Shown in pieces: positions 11,559 through 42,278 of a DNA stretch of 64,000 bases. This stretch comes from Schistocephalus solidus. Lineage: Eukaryota > Platyhelminthes > Cestoda > Diphyllobothriidea > Diphyllobothriidae. Every line of letters begins with the position of its first letter. Positions within the stretch are counted from its first letter, which is position 1. The stretch is from the NCBI GenBank assembly GCA_017591395.1, contig WEDG01000224.1:1-64000 (forward strand), in the 5' to 3' direction. The position numbers and the translations under genes are program-made. The notes beneath the pieces are model-generated. The model ran no database searches. It saw only the letters and a list, made by a program, of their open reading frames with translations, and was not told where the DNA came from.

Positions 11559-12912
11559 CCTTACGTTTTCATTTGTCAGAGTTATTGCTGTAAACGTTTA
11601 TTCTTTCATCATTTTTGAATGTGAATAGGGAGCTCAAGGGCGAAAGCCTTATTCCCTCAGTAAAGTGACTGAAGTGATTTAAAGTGACTTAAGTTATTTT
11701 TTAATCAACCGCAACGTTTTTGCTTAAAATCAGATAGAATATTTGCAACCAAATATCGATTAGAGGGTTATACCAAAGAAACCTACACCTAGAAGCGAAC
11801 TTATAGAGCGTTCAGAAATGGAGGACATGTGAGGACGTAAAATCAGCGAAGAATTACGTAGGCTGCACAGATGACTAACTGGCATCAGGGTTGTAATCCG
11901 GGCAGTGAGCAGTAAAGAGTATTTGTTTATGTTTTTTTTCATTTTGACTAGCCAACGGCTGACTGTTTTTCCCATGCAATTATGCAAACAAAATTTCATG
12001 AATTTTCTTTATGTATCTTGACAACTTTGTAACCAATATGTTGTTCAAAAGCATTTGACTGTCTTTCGCTTAATAAAACTGAAGTAAACTGAACATATAG
12101 AAGTTTTGCATATGCATCTTAAAATGATTTTGTAAGGCTGGTTAAAATGTTGACGAAATGGTTGGCAAGTAAATTTCTGCAATAAGTGTTTTGCAAAGTA
12201 ATTGTGTTCTATTCATTAAAACGTTCATGTTTCATCAAAAAACTTTACCCAAATTTAATATATTCAAGGGATAAATATCCGTACGATTAGTAGTCGGTGC
12301 ATGAATGACCATAGTTTTTTGCTGAATAAAGCAGACACCAATATCTTACACTATTCATAACTTTGCGCATACTAGTGACCCTCTATGGACTTTCAACAGA
12401 AGTTAAATGGAAACATTTTTTAAAAATATAAACGACTGTATGGGTCAATATTTTTCAATTGCAAGTTTGAATAATGAATAAAGAATAATTCAACAGGCTG
12501 AATATAAACCAAACATTTTATTCCATTATATCAATAGTCGATTAAAAAAACAAGGACCCAGTCGCAGTACTTATGGATGGCAATGGTGTTGAAGTCGTTA
12601 AAAATTGTGAGAAAGCTGACCGATTGGGTCGGTTCATTGCCTCGGTATTCACTAGAGAACCGGAACTTCAGCTTGACCATGGTAACAGTGCTGTTATAGA
12701 AACCGGTACAGTGCTTGAATATATATTATTCCCGGAACCTCTCGTGAAATGAGAACTGCAAATATGAAAGAAGCGGAGTCATCTGGTCTGGATGATTTAC
12801 CGGTAAAGTTCTTTAAATGACTGACCGGCGAACTATCCAAACCACTAGCGCAAATATTCAATTCGTCATTTGAATCAGGAAAACTGCCATTTGAATGGAA
12901 GGCAGCAAATAT
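11405..12912. repeat. Duplicated block (copy 1): LINE tail, spacer and LINE head
   Basis: From GCATG at 11405 to CAGCAAATAT at 12912 the sequence matches 60000-61460 almost base for base. The match covers the 3' end of LINE A1, an 800 bp spacer and the 5' end of LINE A2. Small indels separate the copies, such as an extra GACTGAAGTGATTTAAA at about 11667. Outside these borders the two places do not resemble each other. Confidence 0.85.
11690..12473. other. Spacer between LINE copies A1 and A2
   Basis: This is AT-rich sequence without a recognisable gene. It is repeated at about 60265-61030 as part of the duplicated block, and a short piece has a diverged match near 3174-3215. Its true nature (host sequence or an older non-coding repeat) cannot be told from this window. 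Confidence 0.5.
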
Positions 12913-14982
12913 ATACCCCATATACAAGAGTGGGGCTAGATCTTATGTCAACAATTATCGGCCTGTCAGCCTAACATTCATTTGCTGTAATTAATGGAAT
13001 CAAAAATTAAGAAGGCAACAATGAAGTTCCTTTAGGAGAACCAATTACTCATACAGCTTCAGCATGGCTTCAGGCAGAATCGCTCCTGTCTTTCTAAATA
13101 ATTACTCTCCACAGAGCAATGGACTCGCGCATTGGTCGAATATGGTAGGGTTGACGTCATCTAACTGATTTCAAGAAGGCGTTTGAAAGTGTCCGACACA
13201 AACGTCTCATCTGCAAATTATCTCAAATTGGCATAAGAGGAATGCTGCTGACATGGGTCGCAGACTTACATACAGGAAGATTGCACACTGTGTGCGTTGA
13301 TACCTCGAAGTCAACACACTCAGTTTCTAAGTGGTGTCACTCAAGGCTCCATCTTATGACCGTTACTCTTCTGAGTGTACATCAACGACTGTGTCGACGA
13401 CCTGGGTTGCAGCGACGTCATGTTTGCAGACGATGTTAAATTGTGGAGGGTTATCAGATCTGATGCCAATAGGCACGCACTTCAAGAGAGTCTCAACCAT
13501 CTTAGCAGCTGGTCTGCTCTTTGGCTCCTACGTTTTAACGTTGGGAAGTGTGTGGTCCTAAAACTGCATACCAAGAGGACCAGCGAGGAGGATGATTCCG
13601 CCCAATAGATTCTCACTGGGAAGCCCATTTCAGTGGTCTAGGAACAGAAGGACCTCGGTGTTCAAATAAACTCATCACTTAAACCATCTTCACAGTGTTT
13701 AAAGGCAGCTAAACGCGCGACACAGGTCTTATTTACGCGCAGACGTAGATCTGTGCAGAATGATAAGGAACTCTTGCGAAAAACCTACGGGGCATTTATT
13801 CGATCTCACTTGGAATATACCGTTCAGGCCTGACGTCCATGGTTTCAGAAGGATTATCTACAGCTGGAACGAGTGCAGGCGAGGGCTAAGAAAATGGTCA
13901 AGAATCTTAGTCATCTGCCTTAGTGGTCTATTTATTCCGGTTTTAACATCACTTATGCTCTACGTAATTCGAATGCGCAACGAGCCGCACGCCTAGGTTT
14001 TGATATAGCTTTATGAAACGAATGATACTAGCTGTTTCATACAGCTAGATCAAACATAATTCAACACTATGTTATATAATACAAATATGAAGACTGTAGG
14101 ACTGCATTGAAAGTTTCTTACCGTTGAACTCTTCCTACTCCTAATCTTTTTTCACCTTTTTTAGCAATCAGTCAACTAAGTCTAATTAGTTGGCAGACCC
14201 CACACCGGAATCGACTGCGCTCGCATCTGATTGGAAGTACTTATCCCTTCAAATCGACCGCAGACGTTTCTACCTCTGTCGAATGAATACTCTCGAACGT
14301 CAATAACAGACTAGTCTTGACTCTAACCATTCTTACCTGATACACTGCTTTTTAAGCAAACAAACAAACCAAATCAAAAGTGGTAAATTAAAAGAGGAGT
14401 TTGCTTTAGGTTTTTTTCCTGTGTTCTAAGGATTTGACGGTGCCCAAGCAGTGCCAAATCAATAAACCTATTTATAAACCTATTAACGAAGCCAGGGTGG
14501 TTGAACTTGGGTTGTTTCCTCTTAATTAGAGTTAACTACGCGGTGAACTCATCCAAACCACCGTATTGTCAGAGGCCGCGAGTGTGCCCTAGAATTTGCG
14601 GACTTCTTTGAATTGGCTGGGATGGAACATCTGCGGGGTCATCCCTTTAAACTGCAGAGGAAGTTGGTCCACACGGACGTCCGTTGGAACGCCTTTTCGC
14701 AGAGGGTCTTTGAATCATGGAATGGACTCCCTGACGATGTGGTCCTTTCAGAAACTGTTGACACATTTGAATGGAAACTTGATTCTCATTTGCTGAGAAA
14801 CTATTGTACATATAATGAAGATTGTGTCAGCAGTGGCAGCTTGCGCCTGGCCCACACATATCGATGACTCTACATTTTCATTTGTCAGAATTATTTCTGT
14901 ACACTTTTATTCTATTGACATTTTTGCATGTGAATAGGGACCTCAAGGGTGAAAGCCTACTCCCCTTAATAAATTGACTGAC
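12474..14982 (+). mobile_element. LINE copy A2, 5'-truncated, with nested insertion
   Basis: The copy begins where A1 reads GAATCAAGAATTATTCAACA (A1 9765) and runs through reverse transcriptase to the shared 3' end at about 14982, so it lacks ORF1 and the endonuclease. Motif A is frame-broken near 13165. The catalytic box MFADDVKLWR is readable at about 13420-13450. The C-terminal end is open at 14613-14867. A non-LINE segment interrupts it at 13923-14486. It is in the same orientation as A1 and clearly a separate insertion event. Confidence 0.8.
13923..14486. mobile_element. Insertion of about 565 bp nested in LINE A2
   Basis: Compared with A1, the frame ...HLPYETR... is split after CTGCCTTA at 13922 and resumes with CGAAGCCAGGG at about 14484. 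The inserted sequence ends with CAATAAACC and two copies of TAAACCTATT, a short repeated tail with an AATAAA signal, as expected for a retroposed sequence. A possible target-site duplication is only TTA. No coding domain was recognised and the family is unknown. Confidence 0.6.
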
Positions 14983-15164
14983 ATAGTTCAATAGATTTAA
15001 ATGCCTATGTTCGTATCTAAGTATTGAATTTTCATCTTTGTAGCTTTGGATTGTGTGGGCACATGGATGCTGCAGTGCTTTGCCATACATGTGCTCTCTG
15101 CTATTTAATAGACTCACACACGGTATTGATTTCGGTATTGGCCTTCACATGCCTGTTGATAAAT

Positions 15165-16172
15165 TTGTTTTTGATATACGTGAACGACTGCCTTGATTGT
15201 CTGACCTGCGAGAAGGTAATGTACTCTGATGATCTGAAGATATGGAACTCAATTTATAAACCACAGGATGCGCAGAAATTGCAGAAAAACGTAGATCACT
15301 TGCAAACGTGGTGTGATGAGTAGCTACTGAACCTAAATTTTACCAAATGCCAAATAATCCGACTGCGGTCTAGTTCCAGAAGGATGATAAGGTTTGAATA
15401 ACAGTACTTCATCAGTGGTCACCAACTCCAGGAGGTAAATATTCTTAAGGAATTGGGTATATGGATAACACCCACGCCCAAACCATCGTCGCACTGTGCG
15501 AATATAGCAAAGAAAGCTATGTGTATCTTAGGCGGAATCAGGAGATCGATCGTTAATTTTGACGGAGAGCTTTTTGGGCGCGTGTTTGGAACATTTATCC
15601 GGCCGGTGTTGGAATATTGCGTTCAGGCGTGGCGCCCTTGGACGAAACATGACTACGCTCTGCTGGAGAAAGTTCAACGGAGGGCAACGAAACTAGTCAG
15701 CGGATTGGAATGCCTACCCTATGAGGGCCGCCTAGAAAGACTTAAAATTTTTCCTCTCTCTTATAGGCAATACAGAGGGGATATGATCTTAGTCTTCAAA
15801 CTGGTCAGAGGAGTTGATTGTGCTCTTCAGATGGCCAACTTTTTTGAATTGGCAAACATGACAAGTCTCCGAGGTCACCAATACAAACTGAAAAGAAATC
15901 ACGCCAAACTTGAAGTGCGGGCCAACTTCTTTTCCCAACGGGTGATTGACGAATGGAACAAACTGCCAGCCTCAGTTGTTCAGGCTGAAAGCGTTGAAAT
16001 GTTTAAAAGAAGACTTGATGCATTTTTACTTGATGAACATATATTTAGTCGACAGCAATGATTGATATACTAAAACGACTATCGCCATGTAACATTTGCT
16101 TATTTTGCTAGCGTCTATCTGTAAATAGGGTTTTCAAAGGCTCTGCCTATTTCTCTTATATATACTGAATTA
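15165..16172 (+). mobile_element. LINE 3' fragment, second subfamily
   Basis: A 5'-truncated reverse transcriptase begins at the strand before the catalytic box (FLIYVNDCLD, then MYSDDLKIWN, the box being YSDD instead of FADD). One stop (TAG at about 15320) and a frame change precede an intact C-terminal frame at 15453-16061. That frame reads FIRPVLEYCVQAWRPW, then LRGHQYKLKR, then VIDEWNKLP. The 3' UTR ends near 16172 with ACTGAATTAAACAGAATTA. It is related to the A copies but closer to the minus-strand LINE at 16.5-18.9 kb. Confidence 0.75.
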
Positions 16173-16179
16173 AACAGAA

Positions 16180-16500
16180 TTATAAATTTATCTCACGCAC
16201 TCCATTGATTAATTGAAGATCTGTACCACTGGAAAAATTTTCGATAATGTAGATCTTTAAACTTAAACTCATGACCTGGCCTGCAGAAAATGTGTTCCAG
16301 TTAAGCCCCGACCACTGAGTGACAAGATCATTGAAAAATATATATGAAAAGATACACACATTCTGCTTTGTTCTTCTTCGCATGAATTTTCCTGACATCT
16401 TAGTTTTCTGCCCAGTAACATTGAGAAGTTTCTTGCCTTATAATATAACCTAGGTTTAATTGCCACCAAGTATCTGCTTCCTCGTTTTATTTTCATTGGG
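16180..16500. other. Gap between two LINEs, no gene recognised
   Basis: About 320 bases separate the 3' end of the plus-strand LINE from the 3' end of the minus-strand LINE, so the two elements face each other tail to tail. No domain or repeat was recognised in it. Confidence 0.5.
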
Positions 16501-16504
16501 TTCT

Positions 16505-18960
16505 TCTTTTTTTAATTCAGTTTATTGAGGGAAATGGGCATGAGCCTTTGAGTACCCTATTTGTAACGTAAAATTAAGTGCGGTATACAGAGAAACCGTG
16601 TGGGTTGCAAAGGTACAAAATGCAGTCATAAAATATGACGAGTGGTGCACGAATCTCGAGGGTTAAGATAAATTCCTCATCGCTCAGGCTCGTTGTAGAA
16701 CAAAAAAATGTCAAGGTTACTTTTAAAACTTTCCAGCGATGGTGCTATCACAACGTCTTCAGGGAGGGCATTCCTTTGTTTAACCACTCTGACAGAGAAG
16801 GAGAAATTGCGCACATCCAGTCTCGCCTGCTGGACACGCAGTTTCAATGGGTGACCTCGGAGATGGGTCGTGGCGGCAAATTCAAAGAAGTCCGAGAAGT
16901 CCAAGCAACAATCCAATCCCTTCACAATGCGGAATGTCTGCAGGCGATCACCACGCATTTGCCTATAACTCAAAGGGAACAGATTAAGATTCATTAGGCG
17001 GGTTGGATATGGCAAGGAGCTTTGACTTCTAACCATTTTGGTGGCTTCCCTCTGTACTCTTTCGAGGCAGTTCTGATCTTGAACTGTCCAGGGTTTCCAG
17101 GCTTGCATAGCATATTCCAAATGCGGCCTAATGAATGTTCCAAAAGTCTTAGCGAAGAGATCTTCATCGAAATCCAAAAAGGCTCTTCTGATGGCATGCA
17201 ACACGGCAATTGCGCTCTTCGCCACTTTCGAGCAGAAAGACGATGGTTTGAAGGTGGTGGTCGTCAGCACACCAAGGTCCTTTTGGGTTTTCACGTCTTT
17301 TAAGGTTTCACCGTTGAGAAAGTAACTTCTACTTTCGGCAGATCCAGATGGGTTGCCTAAGCGAAGTATTGTACACTTATCGACGTTGAACCGCAAAAGC
17401 CAATGATTCGACAACTCCCCAACCTAGTTAGGTTGATCTGAAGTTTTTCTTTGTCAGCAGGGCTCTCAAATACATTCCAGATTTTAATTTCATCGTCAAA
17501 AATTGCTACTTCACAGTCGAGATTCCTGACACAATCGTTCACGTATATTAAAAACAGTATTGGCCCTAGTACTGAACGCTGAGGAACCCAACTCTCGACG
17601 GCAGCAGAACTTGACCTCTCTTGGCCGATGCACACAACCTGGCGCAGACACACGAGGAAGTTTTTGATCCACTTGAGGAGGTTCCCTCTGATTCCAATTC
17701 TTTCTAGCTTGTACAGCAGTCTCTCGTGCGGCATAGTATCGAAGGCCTTTTAAAATTCAATGAAGGCAATGTAAACCGCGAGTCTATCTTCAAGTGCTTG
17801 TATCCACCTCTGGAGCGAATACAGCAAATTCGTTGTGCATGATCTTCCTTTTCTGAACCCGTGTTGACAGCTTGATAACAAATTATGAGTCTCTAGGAAT
17901 TTCACCAAATCGCTCTTGATGATCCTTTCCATAATCTTGCCAAGGATGCATGTCAAGCTTATGGGCCTGTAGTGTGCCACTGACGCCCGGCTACCGCTTT
18001 TGTACAAGGGAGTTATATGTGCAAGCTTCCAATCGAAAGGAAGTGTTCCGGAGTCAAATGAATTTTGAAAGAGCACTGACAGAGGTGCGGAAAGTTCATT
18101 GGCGAGTTCTTTCAGAAGCTTGGGTGGAAGATCGTCTGGTCCTGGGGATTTTGACACTTTTAGCTCTTTTAATTCCTTTTGGATCAGAAATTCTGAGAAT
18201 AGTATGTGGCTAATGCTTGCAGTCGGCGGATTTTCCACTGAGGGACGAAGAAACCTTGCCTCGTTTGTGAAGACTGAGCGGTAGAACTGTGAAATGTAGT
18301 CGGCTTTTTCCCTGTTTTCAGAAGTTTCGAAGCCCACGGCAGTCTTAATCAGCGGTATTTAATGTTTATTCCGTATACATTTACGAAGGTAACTGTAGAC
18401 TTACTTTGGATTCTGCGTTGCCTTTTGCAGCAAAGTCTTCTCAAATTCTCTTCGCGTTTTAAGAATAAGGCTTCTCATTTTGTTTCTCTGTGTTTTATAC
18501 TTATTAAAATAGGCGACTTGATTAGACTCGCATTATTTTCTCCACAACTTGTGCTTCCTGTTTGTTTCCCTTTTTAAGTTGCTGTCTAGCCACCCAGGAC
18601 GCTTGCTGTGATGGACACTCGTTAGTGGGCAGTGGTTGTCCATAAGTTGCAGAAGAACATTTCGGAAGGACTCCCAATCTTCGTTCACGGTGCTCAAAAA
18701 CATTGGGGTCCAGTTGATGTCTGTTAAATCTGCTCGCATCTGATGAAAGTTTCCTCGCCAAACGTTACGCCGTTTTTTCTCTATAGCAGGCGCAACGGAG
18801 AATAAGGAGTAGTCCCACATAAGCACCACATGATCACTTCCTTTTCTTAGCTTACATTTACCAGTTAAACATGCAGCCTTCTCTATATTTAGAAATTTTT
18901 CAAAGTTTTTATCAGTTACGGAACGACATGCAATCAAAAGGGATGACTTTTAGAAGTTTG
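16505..18960 (-). mobile_element. LINE on minus strand, 5'-truncated, ends beside alpha-actinin
   Basis: Read from 18960 down to 16505. The linker after the endonuclease (GSDHVVLMWDYSLFS, 18937-18533) comes first. The N-terminal reverse transcriptase follows (LKVSKSPGPDDLPPKLLKEL, then HGFRKGRSCTTNLL, 18337-17750), then the core (17734-17357) and the C-terminal domain (17414-16677). The 3' end has CAATAAACTGAATT near 16530-16515. Frames are broken at about 17750 and 17390. The catalytic box reads FDDE instead of FADD, so the copy is inactive. The endonuclease is missing through 5' truncation. Coding resemblance ends about 87 bases before the alpha-actinin start. Confidence 0.8.
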
Positions 18961-19002
18961 GATGAAAATGTTGCATCGTGTTTTAATTAACGAATTGCTT
19001 AG

Positions 19003-19024
19003 GCGGGTTGGTTAGTTTTGTACG
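19003..19024 (+). promoter_or_regulatory. Short 5' leader with acceptor-like site before alpha-actinin
   Basis: TTGCTTAG ends at 19002, 22 bases before the ATG, after a T-rich run, and could be a cis or spliced-leader trans-splice acceptor. There is very little room for a classical promoter, because LINE-derived sequence ends near 18950. Transcription may therefore begin further upstream, within or beyond the LINE. Confidence 0.25.
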
Positions 19025-37716
<18,692 letters not shown>

Positions 37717-37937
37717 TCCCCTTGACGATCTTCTAACCCTCCTCCCTTCTCCTCTGGACTGAGAGTGGAGTAGGTGGTGGGCCGACGGTTTGCCAACTGC
37801 ACACAAATACACATCAACTCACACAGTTTCGTATAGTAATGGTACCACTTACATGTCCACTATACAAGAAAGACAAAATCTTTTTCCCATACTTCTCATG
37901 GCCTTATGTCTTCCTTCATTCCAATCATCATAATCAT

Positions 37938-37943
37938 AATAAA
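37938..37943 (+). terminator. ACTN: Polyadenylation signal of alpha-actinin
   Basis: AATAAA lies 222 bases after the stop codon, in an AT-rich 3' end following CATAATCATAAT. It is the first such hexamer after the stop. Confidence 0.6.
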
Positions 37944-37949
37944 ATTTGT

Positions 37950-39564
37950 ATAATTTCCACTATGGCTAACGTCACTATCCTGTTCGCTCAGAAAATTGAT
38001 TGATCCAAGTCCCCAAAAGACACCCCTCCTCCTCCTAGTCTATCCCCAACGTTTCGTCTATCTGATTCCTCTGCGTTCGTGGCACCAGCTCTTTGGTAGC
38101 CCAATCCTTCTCCCCCCTCCCCCTGCTGTTACTAATCCAACCTGCTGTGCCCCTCCTTTTCACAGATGCGTGTCCTCACAGGCCAGGGAGAATTGCGGCT
38201 GTCTGTGTCATTCCTCAGCCCCTTTCCTTCTTGTTATTCCTCTTTGCGTTTTTAGTAACCCTGCCTTACTAAAGGCGTCATTTTTTACCGATAAAATTTT
38301 TCACTGCTGCTTCACAACCAAGCTTCTCCTGCTTTGCCGAGGCTATGATCGCTTGTGCCTGTATTGCTTGTCTGTGCACATGTTGGGGTGGGGTGGGGGG
38401 GGGGGGGAGAGACTTCTGTTCCTTGGGGGTTTTGCCGTTGGTAGGCGCGTGACGCGTCTGAAGCTCTTCGACAGTTGGGATAGTTTTTTCCGTGAGAAGG
38501 CGTGATCTTTCAATTGGAGGGTCGGTTTTCGTAGCTTTTACGGCTTGGATCATGGGTCTATTGCCTGCCCAAACCCGATGGAGGAGCAAAGACGAAAAAA
38601 ACTAAAAGAGTAAGCGAGAAGGGGGTCCGCAAGTGTAACTGAATGAAGCAATACCTCCGTAAAGGTAGTCACTGTTTTTAGTCTGTGTTCTTAGCAGCGA
38701 AAACCCTCTGACCTGCATTGCAAATCTAGAGGGTTGTTTCGTGCTGTTAATCCTTTGTTACTCGTGTGATTGCATTCCGAGTCACTTGTGGGGCTTCGGG
38801 TCTTGTGATCTCAGCTTTTGTGGAAGACCTAAAATACTTCTTTAGTACGCCGACAAGTCTAGGACTTATTCGTTCATAATTGGCTGCAACCATTTCGATA
38901 TAGAAGGTTAGTTTGAAACGTCGCGGCTCATTTCTCGCTTTCAGCTTCATGTTGGACAAACGAGCGTCCAGTAGGCTAAAAGTGCCACTCAATCCTTTTT
39001 CTACCCTCCACAATCGTACAACCTTCAAAGACCCGCTTGGAGCTGCGATTGCAAGATCACACACACCATTGCACAGATATCCACGAAGGAGCTGTGGTCA
39101 TCAATGCGACACTCGATGCTCTTACTTAAATGAGACGTTGAAAAATGGTTCCCCAGAAGCACACAAGGAATGTACCGGGGTAGTCGATAGGATTAATTGC
39201 GCTGCCGGTTCGCCACCTCGTTGAATGGTTCCTTGCAGCTTTCGAAGAGGCGTGACTCCTTCAATCGCTGTTCTGGGTAAGTTTGAAGTGCAATGAAGTC
39301 ACGTCTGATTCTGGGGCTGCGCCTTTGGTTAGAAAGGGGAACAGCAGATCTCGACGTTATGCCTGTGAATAGGTGGCCTTCGCAGATTTCCATTATTCGT
39401 CTGACCCAATTCTGAAAGACTCGGTGAAGTCCCAAACCACGATACATGTGTACAGCCAAGGCTCTAGCCATCCGAGCCCTGCTCGAAACCCTGAGTTTAT
39501 CGCATCTGGGTTCAGTAGATTGGGCGGTTAAATTGACGCAGGTGTGGTTGGACTCACGGCAACG
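37950..39564. other. Intergenic stretch after alpha-actinin, no gene recognised
   Basis: Open frames at 37996-38505 (plus) and 38278-38589 and 38747-39064 (minus) have no recognisable domain. A G13 run lies at 38395-38407. The stretch has pyrimidine-rich tracts near 38100-38160. Nothing else stands out. Confidence 0.5.
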
Positions 39565-39650
39565 GTCGGGCCCTCGTAGCATGTGGTTAGAGATTTGCTC
39601 TAAACAAGCTTTGCGCTTGCTATCGTGGATTTGAACCCCAGCGAATCTGT
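39565..39650 (+). repeat. tRNA-like SINE head (third type)
   Basis: GGGCCCTCGTAGCATGTGG at 39569 resembles a Pol III A box and GGATTTGAACCCC at about 39628 resembles a B box, about 50 bases apart. This fits a decayed tRNA-derived SINE. The cloverleaf is not intact. Confidence 0.4.
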
Positions 39651-39779
39651 TTCATGTTTATGATGTATGCAGGCCAAGGATAGCTGGTCCAGTTAACTCG
39701 AAAAATGCCGCTGAGATTGGTCTAAGCCCATTTGATCTTGTCTGGCACCTGCGTCGAGTGTATGCTGAGGCCATTTCTA

Positions 39780-40245
39780 ATGGAATTCTCATCTTATATG
39801 AAAGTAGAGCGTAAACTTGGAGTGATTGACCCTCTTTGCCTGAGGACCATTCTTCCAGTGAAGTGCACTGACCTGGTCTCGCATGAAACGGTCTGTATTG
39901 ACAGCGAAGATATTGCCAGGTTGTCTGACACTAAGCAAGGAAGACGACTGAGGTGGTTTAAGCACGTTCTTTGTCGTCCGCTCAGCGAGTTCAGTGTTGC
40001 CGTTATTGCTTCGACACCGCTGCCCATCTAGCAGCATCGAAGAGATAAACTCAGAGCCTTAATCAGCACAGTCCTTCAAGACGTGTGGGTGACCCCTGAA
40101 GCTTTGGTATTCGGCCCGTCTCCGAGACGATTGGGCTGCAGTCAAAAATCGCTGCCGCAGATGGTCACGCTTAAAAGGTGCAGTGCGTGATATCATCGAT
40201 GTCGGATAGATCAGGCTGGATTATAACATTAACATCTCTAAAACG
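39780..40245 (+). pseudogene. LINE-C C-terminal remnant
   Basis: The frame 39732-40031 reads LCLRTILPVKCTDLVSHETV, then DIARL and GRRLRWFKHVLCRPL. This is the typical C-terminal segment of a flatworm LINE (LR-IL-VKWTD, then RRLRWFGHVLRRP). The following bases decode, with frame changes, to a QDV-LGPSVFG-like stretch and end in a VRDIID-like tail at about 40200. The TAG at 40029 and indels make it a fossil. It is the same family as the remnant in alpha-actinin intron 15. Confidence 0.6.
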
Positions 40246-41726
40246 TATTTGAATATATAAGCGGGGGAATAAAACTACTCCGAACAGTCGCATAACGCTA
40301 TTTTTTAGATGGGAAATGAACCATACCCGGTGCTCGCTTAGGCACCACTCTGTCATATTCGGCCTCAAAGAACCACCCAACCTTCAAACCCATCAAGCGT
40401 CTAAGCTGGATGGGAATGACGTTTCCGTCATGTTCGGGTGTGGTACAAACCCAGGTCTCTCTCTTCCCTGAACTCAGACCAAGCGTTTTCCAGTCAGTGT
40501 CATAGTGCTGCTATTACTTCGTTTTTTCATTGTTCTGGTGCTACTGCCGTTGTTTCATCGTCTTCCTCGTTTTTGCCTTATTATTTTCATGTTCTCAGTG
40601 TCCCTTCTCTTCTCGCCTCATTTACTTGACAGTAACTGTGTTTTAGCTCTGTTCTTATTCTGCAGTTACAAGAAATTTGATTAGATTCGATACTAAGCTT
40701 CCATCGGCAACTGTGCCTAGAAAACTAACCGATAACTTGACTCAATGTTAATGTGCGATATATATTTCAGGATTTTGACAAGGAATACTCTAGCAAAACT
40801 TGGTAGGTTGGTGCATCATAACTACTGATTGGACATTCATTTTTACCAGGTTTATAAGCATACGAGGCGCCTTTTGGAGTTTGTTTGTCAATTTCTATTA
40901 AGAAAGCATTAGGTTGGGTGAGGAGGCGTCGAAATAGCAATTTACATATGAGTTATAGTGATTCGTCTGTTTTAGGATCCCGTCTTTTTCGCTTCCTTCT
41001 GCCACACGCACACAACGGATTCTTAGTACCCACTTCATGAACTTCCTGCCTACACTTATCCCCTGCCCTACCAGCGAGAGAGTACACCTCTGTAGGTGCA
41101 CTTTCTAAGAATGTTGCATTGGAAATGGCGGAGATTTGACGAAACTGGCGTCTTTTTCTTCTGCCGTTAGTGCTACCATAAGTACTCTCTTTTACGGCCT
41201 AGTGATTTCCCGGGAATTATGGATTCCAATACGACTACTGCTGCTACTGCCTCCCGCTTTGCGTGCTATTTTCTTTGTGCTTTTGACCCTTAGGTTTCTT
41301 CAGTTCACACAACACTGTAGGCTAGTGTTCACGTTAGACTGCCCAGGGTCCACCCAACTGTTTTCATGTACCAACTAGCACGTGAATTACACTTTTACTA
41401 TGAACACACCCCCCCTCCCTCCCTCTGCGATCTTCTTCTCGCGTGCGCTAGTGGGTTAGCAGAAAATGAGCCATCAGGGTGTGCCTGCGTTTGTGTGCGC
41501 GTGCTTTTGCGAAAGTCCTTGCATGTACACCTTGCACACTACTAGCGGTAAATCTTCACCCTGACTGCAACAATGAACGAGCAGCACATTCTGCTTACTT
41601 TCACCGCAAAATTCGAAGTTGGGAGTAGAGGGGGGAGGCAAGCCATGTCCCGCCGTCCTGGTGAGCGGGCATATCCGGACAGTTCCCACGCGAACCACGT
41701 TGGATTTTCAGAGCGATCAATCTAGT
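40246..41726. other. No gene recognised
   Basis: AT-rich with several short frames lacking family resemblance. Splice-like signals occur by chance frequency only. A C8 run with CCCTCC occurs near 41408-41425. Confidence 0.5.
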
Positions 41727-41985
41727 ATCAACCAGATGGCTACCAGGCGCACTTAATTAATAGATTTTTCGGCAGATTGGAATAATCCATTCAATTCACC
41801 GAGGCCGCAGAGTTTTTAAAACTTGGTCAAATATATTAAGGCTCTCACCCCCACCCGTCACCCCTATTAATCAATTGCACCTGGTAGTCATCTAGTGGAT
41901 TCTACATTGATTACTTAGGAAAGCCGGCTTGGTCAGTCCGTTTACTGTATCCGAATTTGTGGATTGCATACATTGGAATCAAAAA
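41727..41985 (+). repeat. Dispersed repeat, front half of the tRNA-bearing unit
   Basis: AATTAATAGATTTTTCGGCA, CACCGAGGCCGCAGAG, CTGGTAGTCATCTAGTGGA, GTGATTACTTAGGAAA-like and TGGATTGCATAC match 55890-56110 in the same order. The tRNA-like part present at 56161 is absent here. The shared CCGAGGCCGC-GAGTTTTT block resembles the 3' end of that tRNA-like sequence. Confidence 0.7.
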
Positions 41986-42278
41986 GCCAGTTTATCCATT
42001 TCGTCACGTTACGATTCTCGATTTACAATTTATTTTTTTCCACTTCACGATCGATAAGGACATTTTTTTTCTTTGCGCATAGTTTACTGAGCGATAATCG
42101 GATCACGAAATGCTTGCTAATTACGCTTAATTACTAGGATTTTAGTAGCCAAATTCAGGTCTAAATACTCATGTATAATGCACCTTTCACCTGATATTTA
42201 CGACCGCCGTTTTAAACTGTTAGGTGACCATCTCTTTGTGATTCGCGTCTCATATTTACACATGTCTCCACCTTTTAG
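41986..42278. other. No feature recognised
   Basis: AT-rich stretch without repeat match or coding signal. Confidence 0.5.

Larger units (their letters stand above)
7163..11690 (+). mobile_element. LINE copy A1 (CR1/Jockey-like), near full length, degenerate
   Basis: The order is ORF1 remnant, APE-type endonuclease, reverse transcriptase, C-terminal domain and short 3' UTR. The 3' end reads CTCAAGGGCGAAAGCC then TTCCCTCAGTAAAGTGACT, a form shared with the copies ending near 14982 and 60265. Several frameshifts and stops split each ORF, so the copy cannot make a working protein. It is the longest of at least four related insertions here. Family assignment rests on the endonuclease opening (TNAQSFLSKVDEL), typical of CR1-like elements of flatworms. 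Confidence 0.8.
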
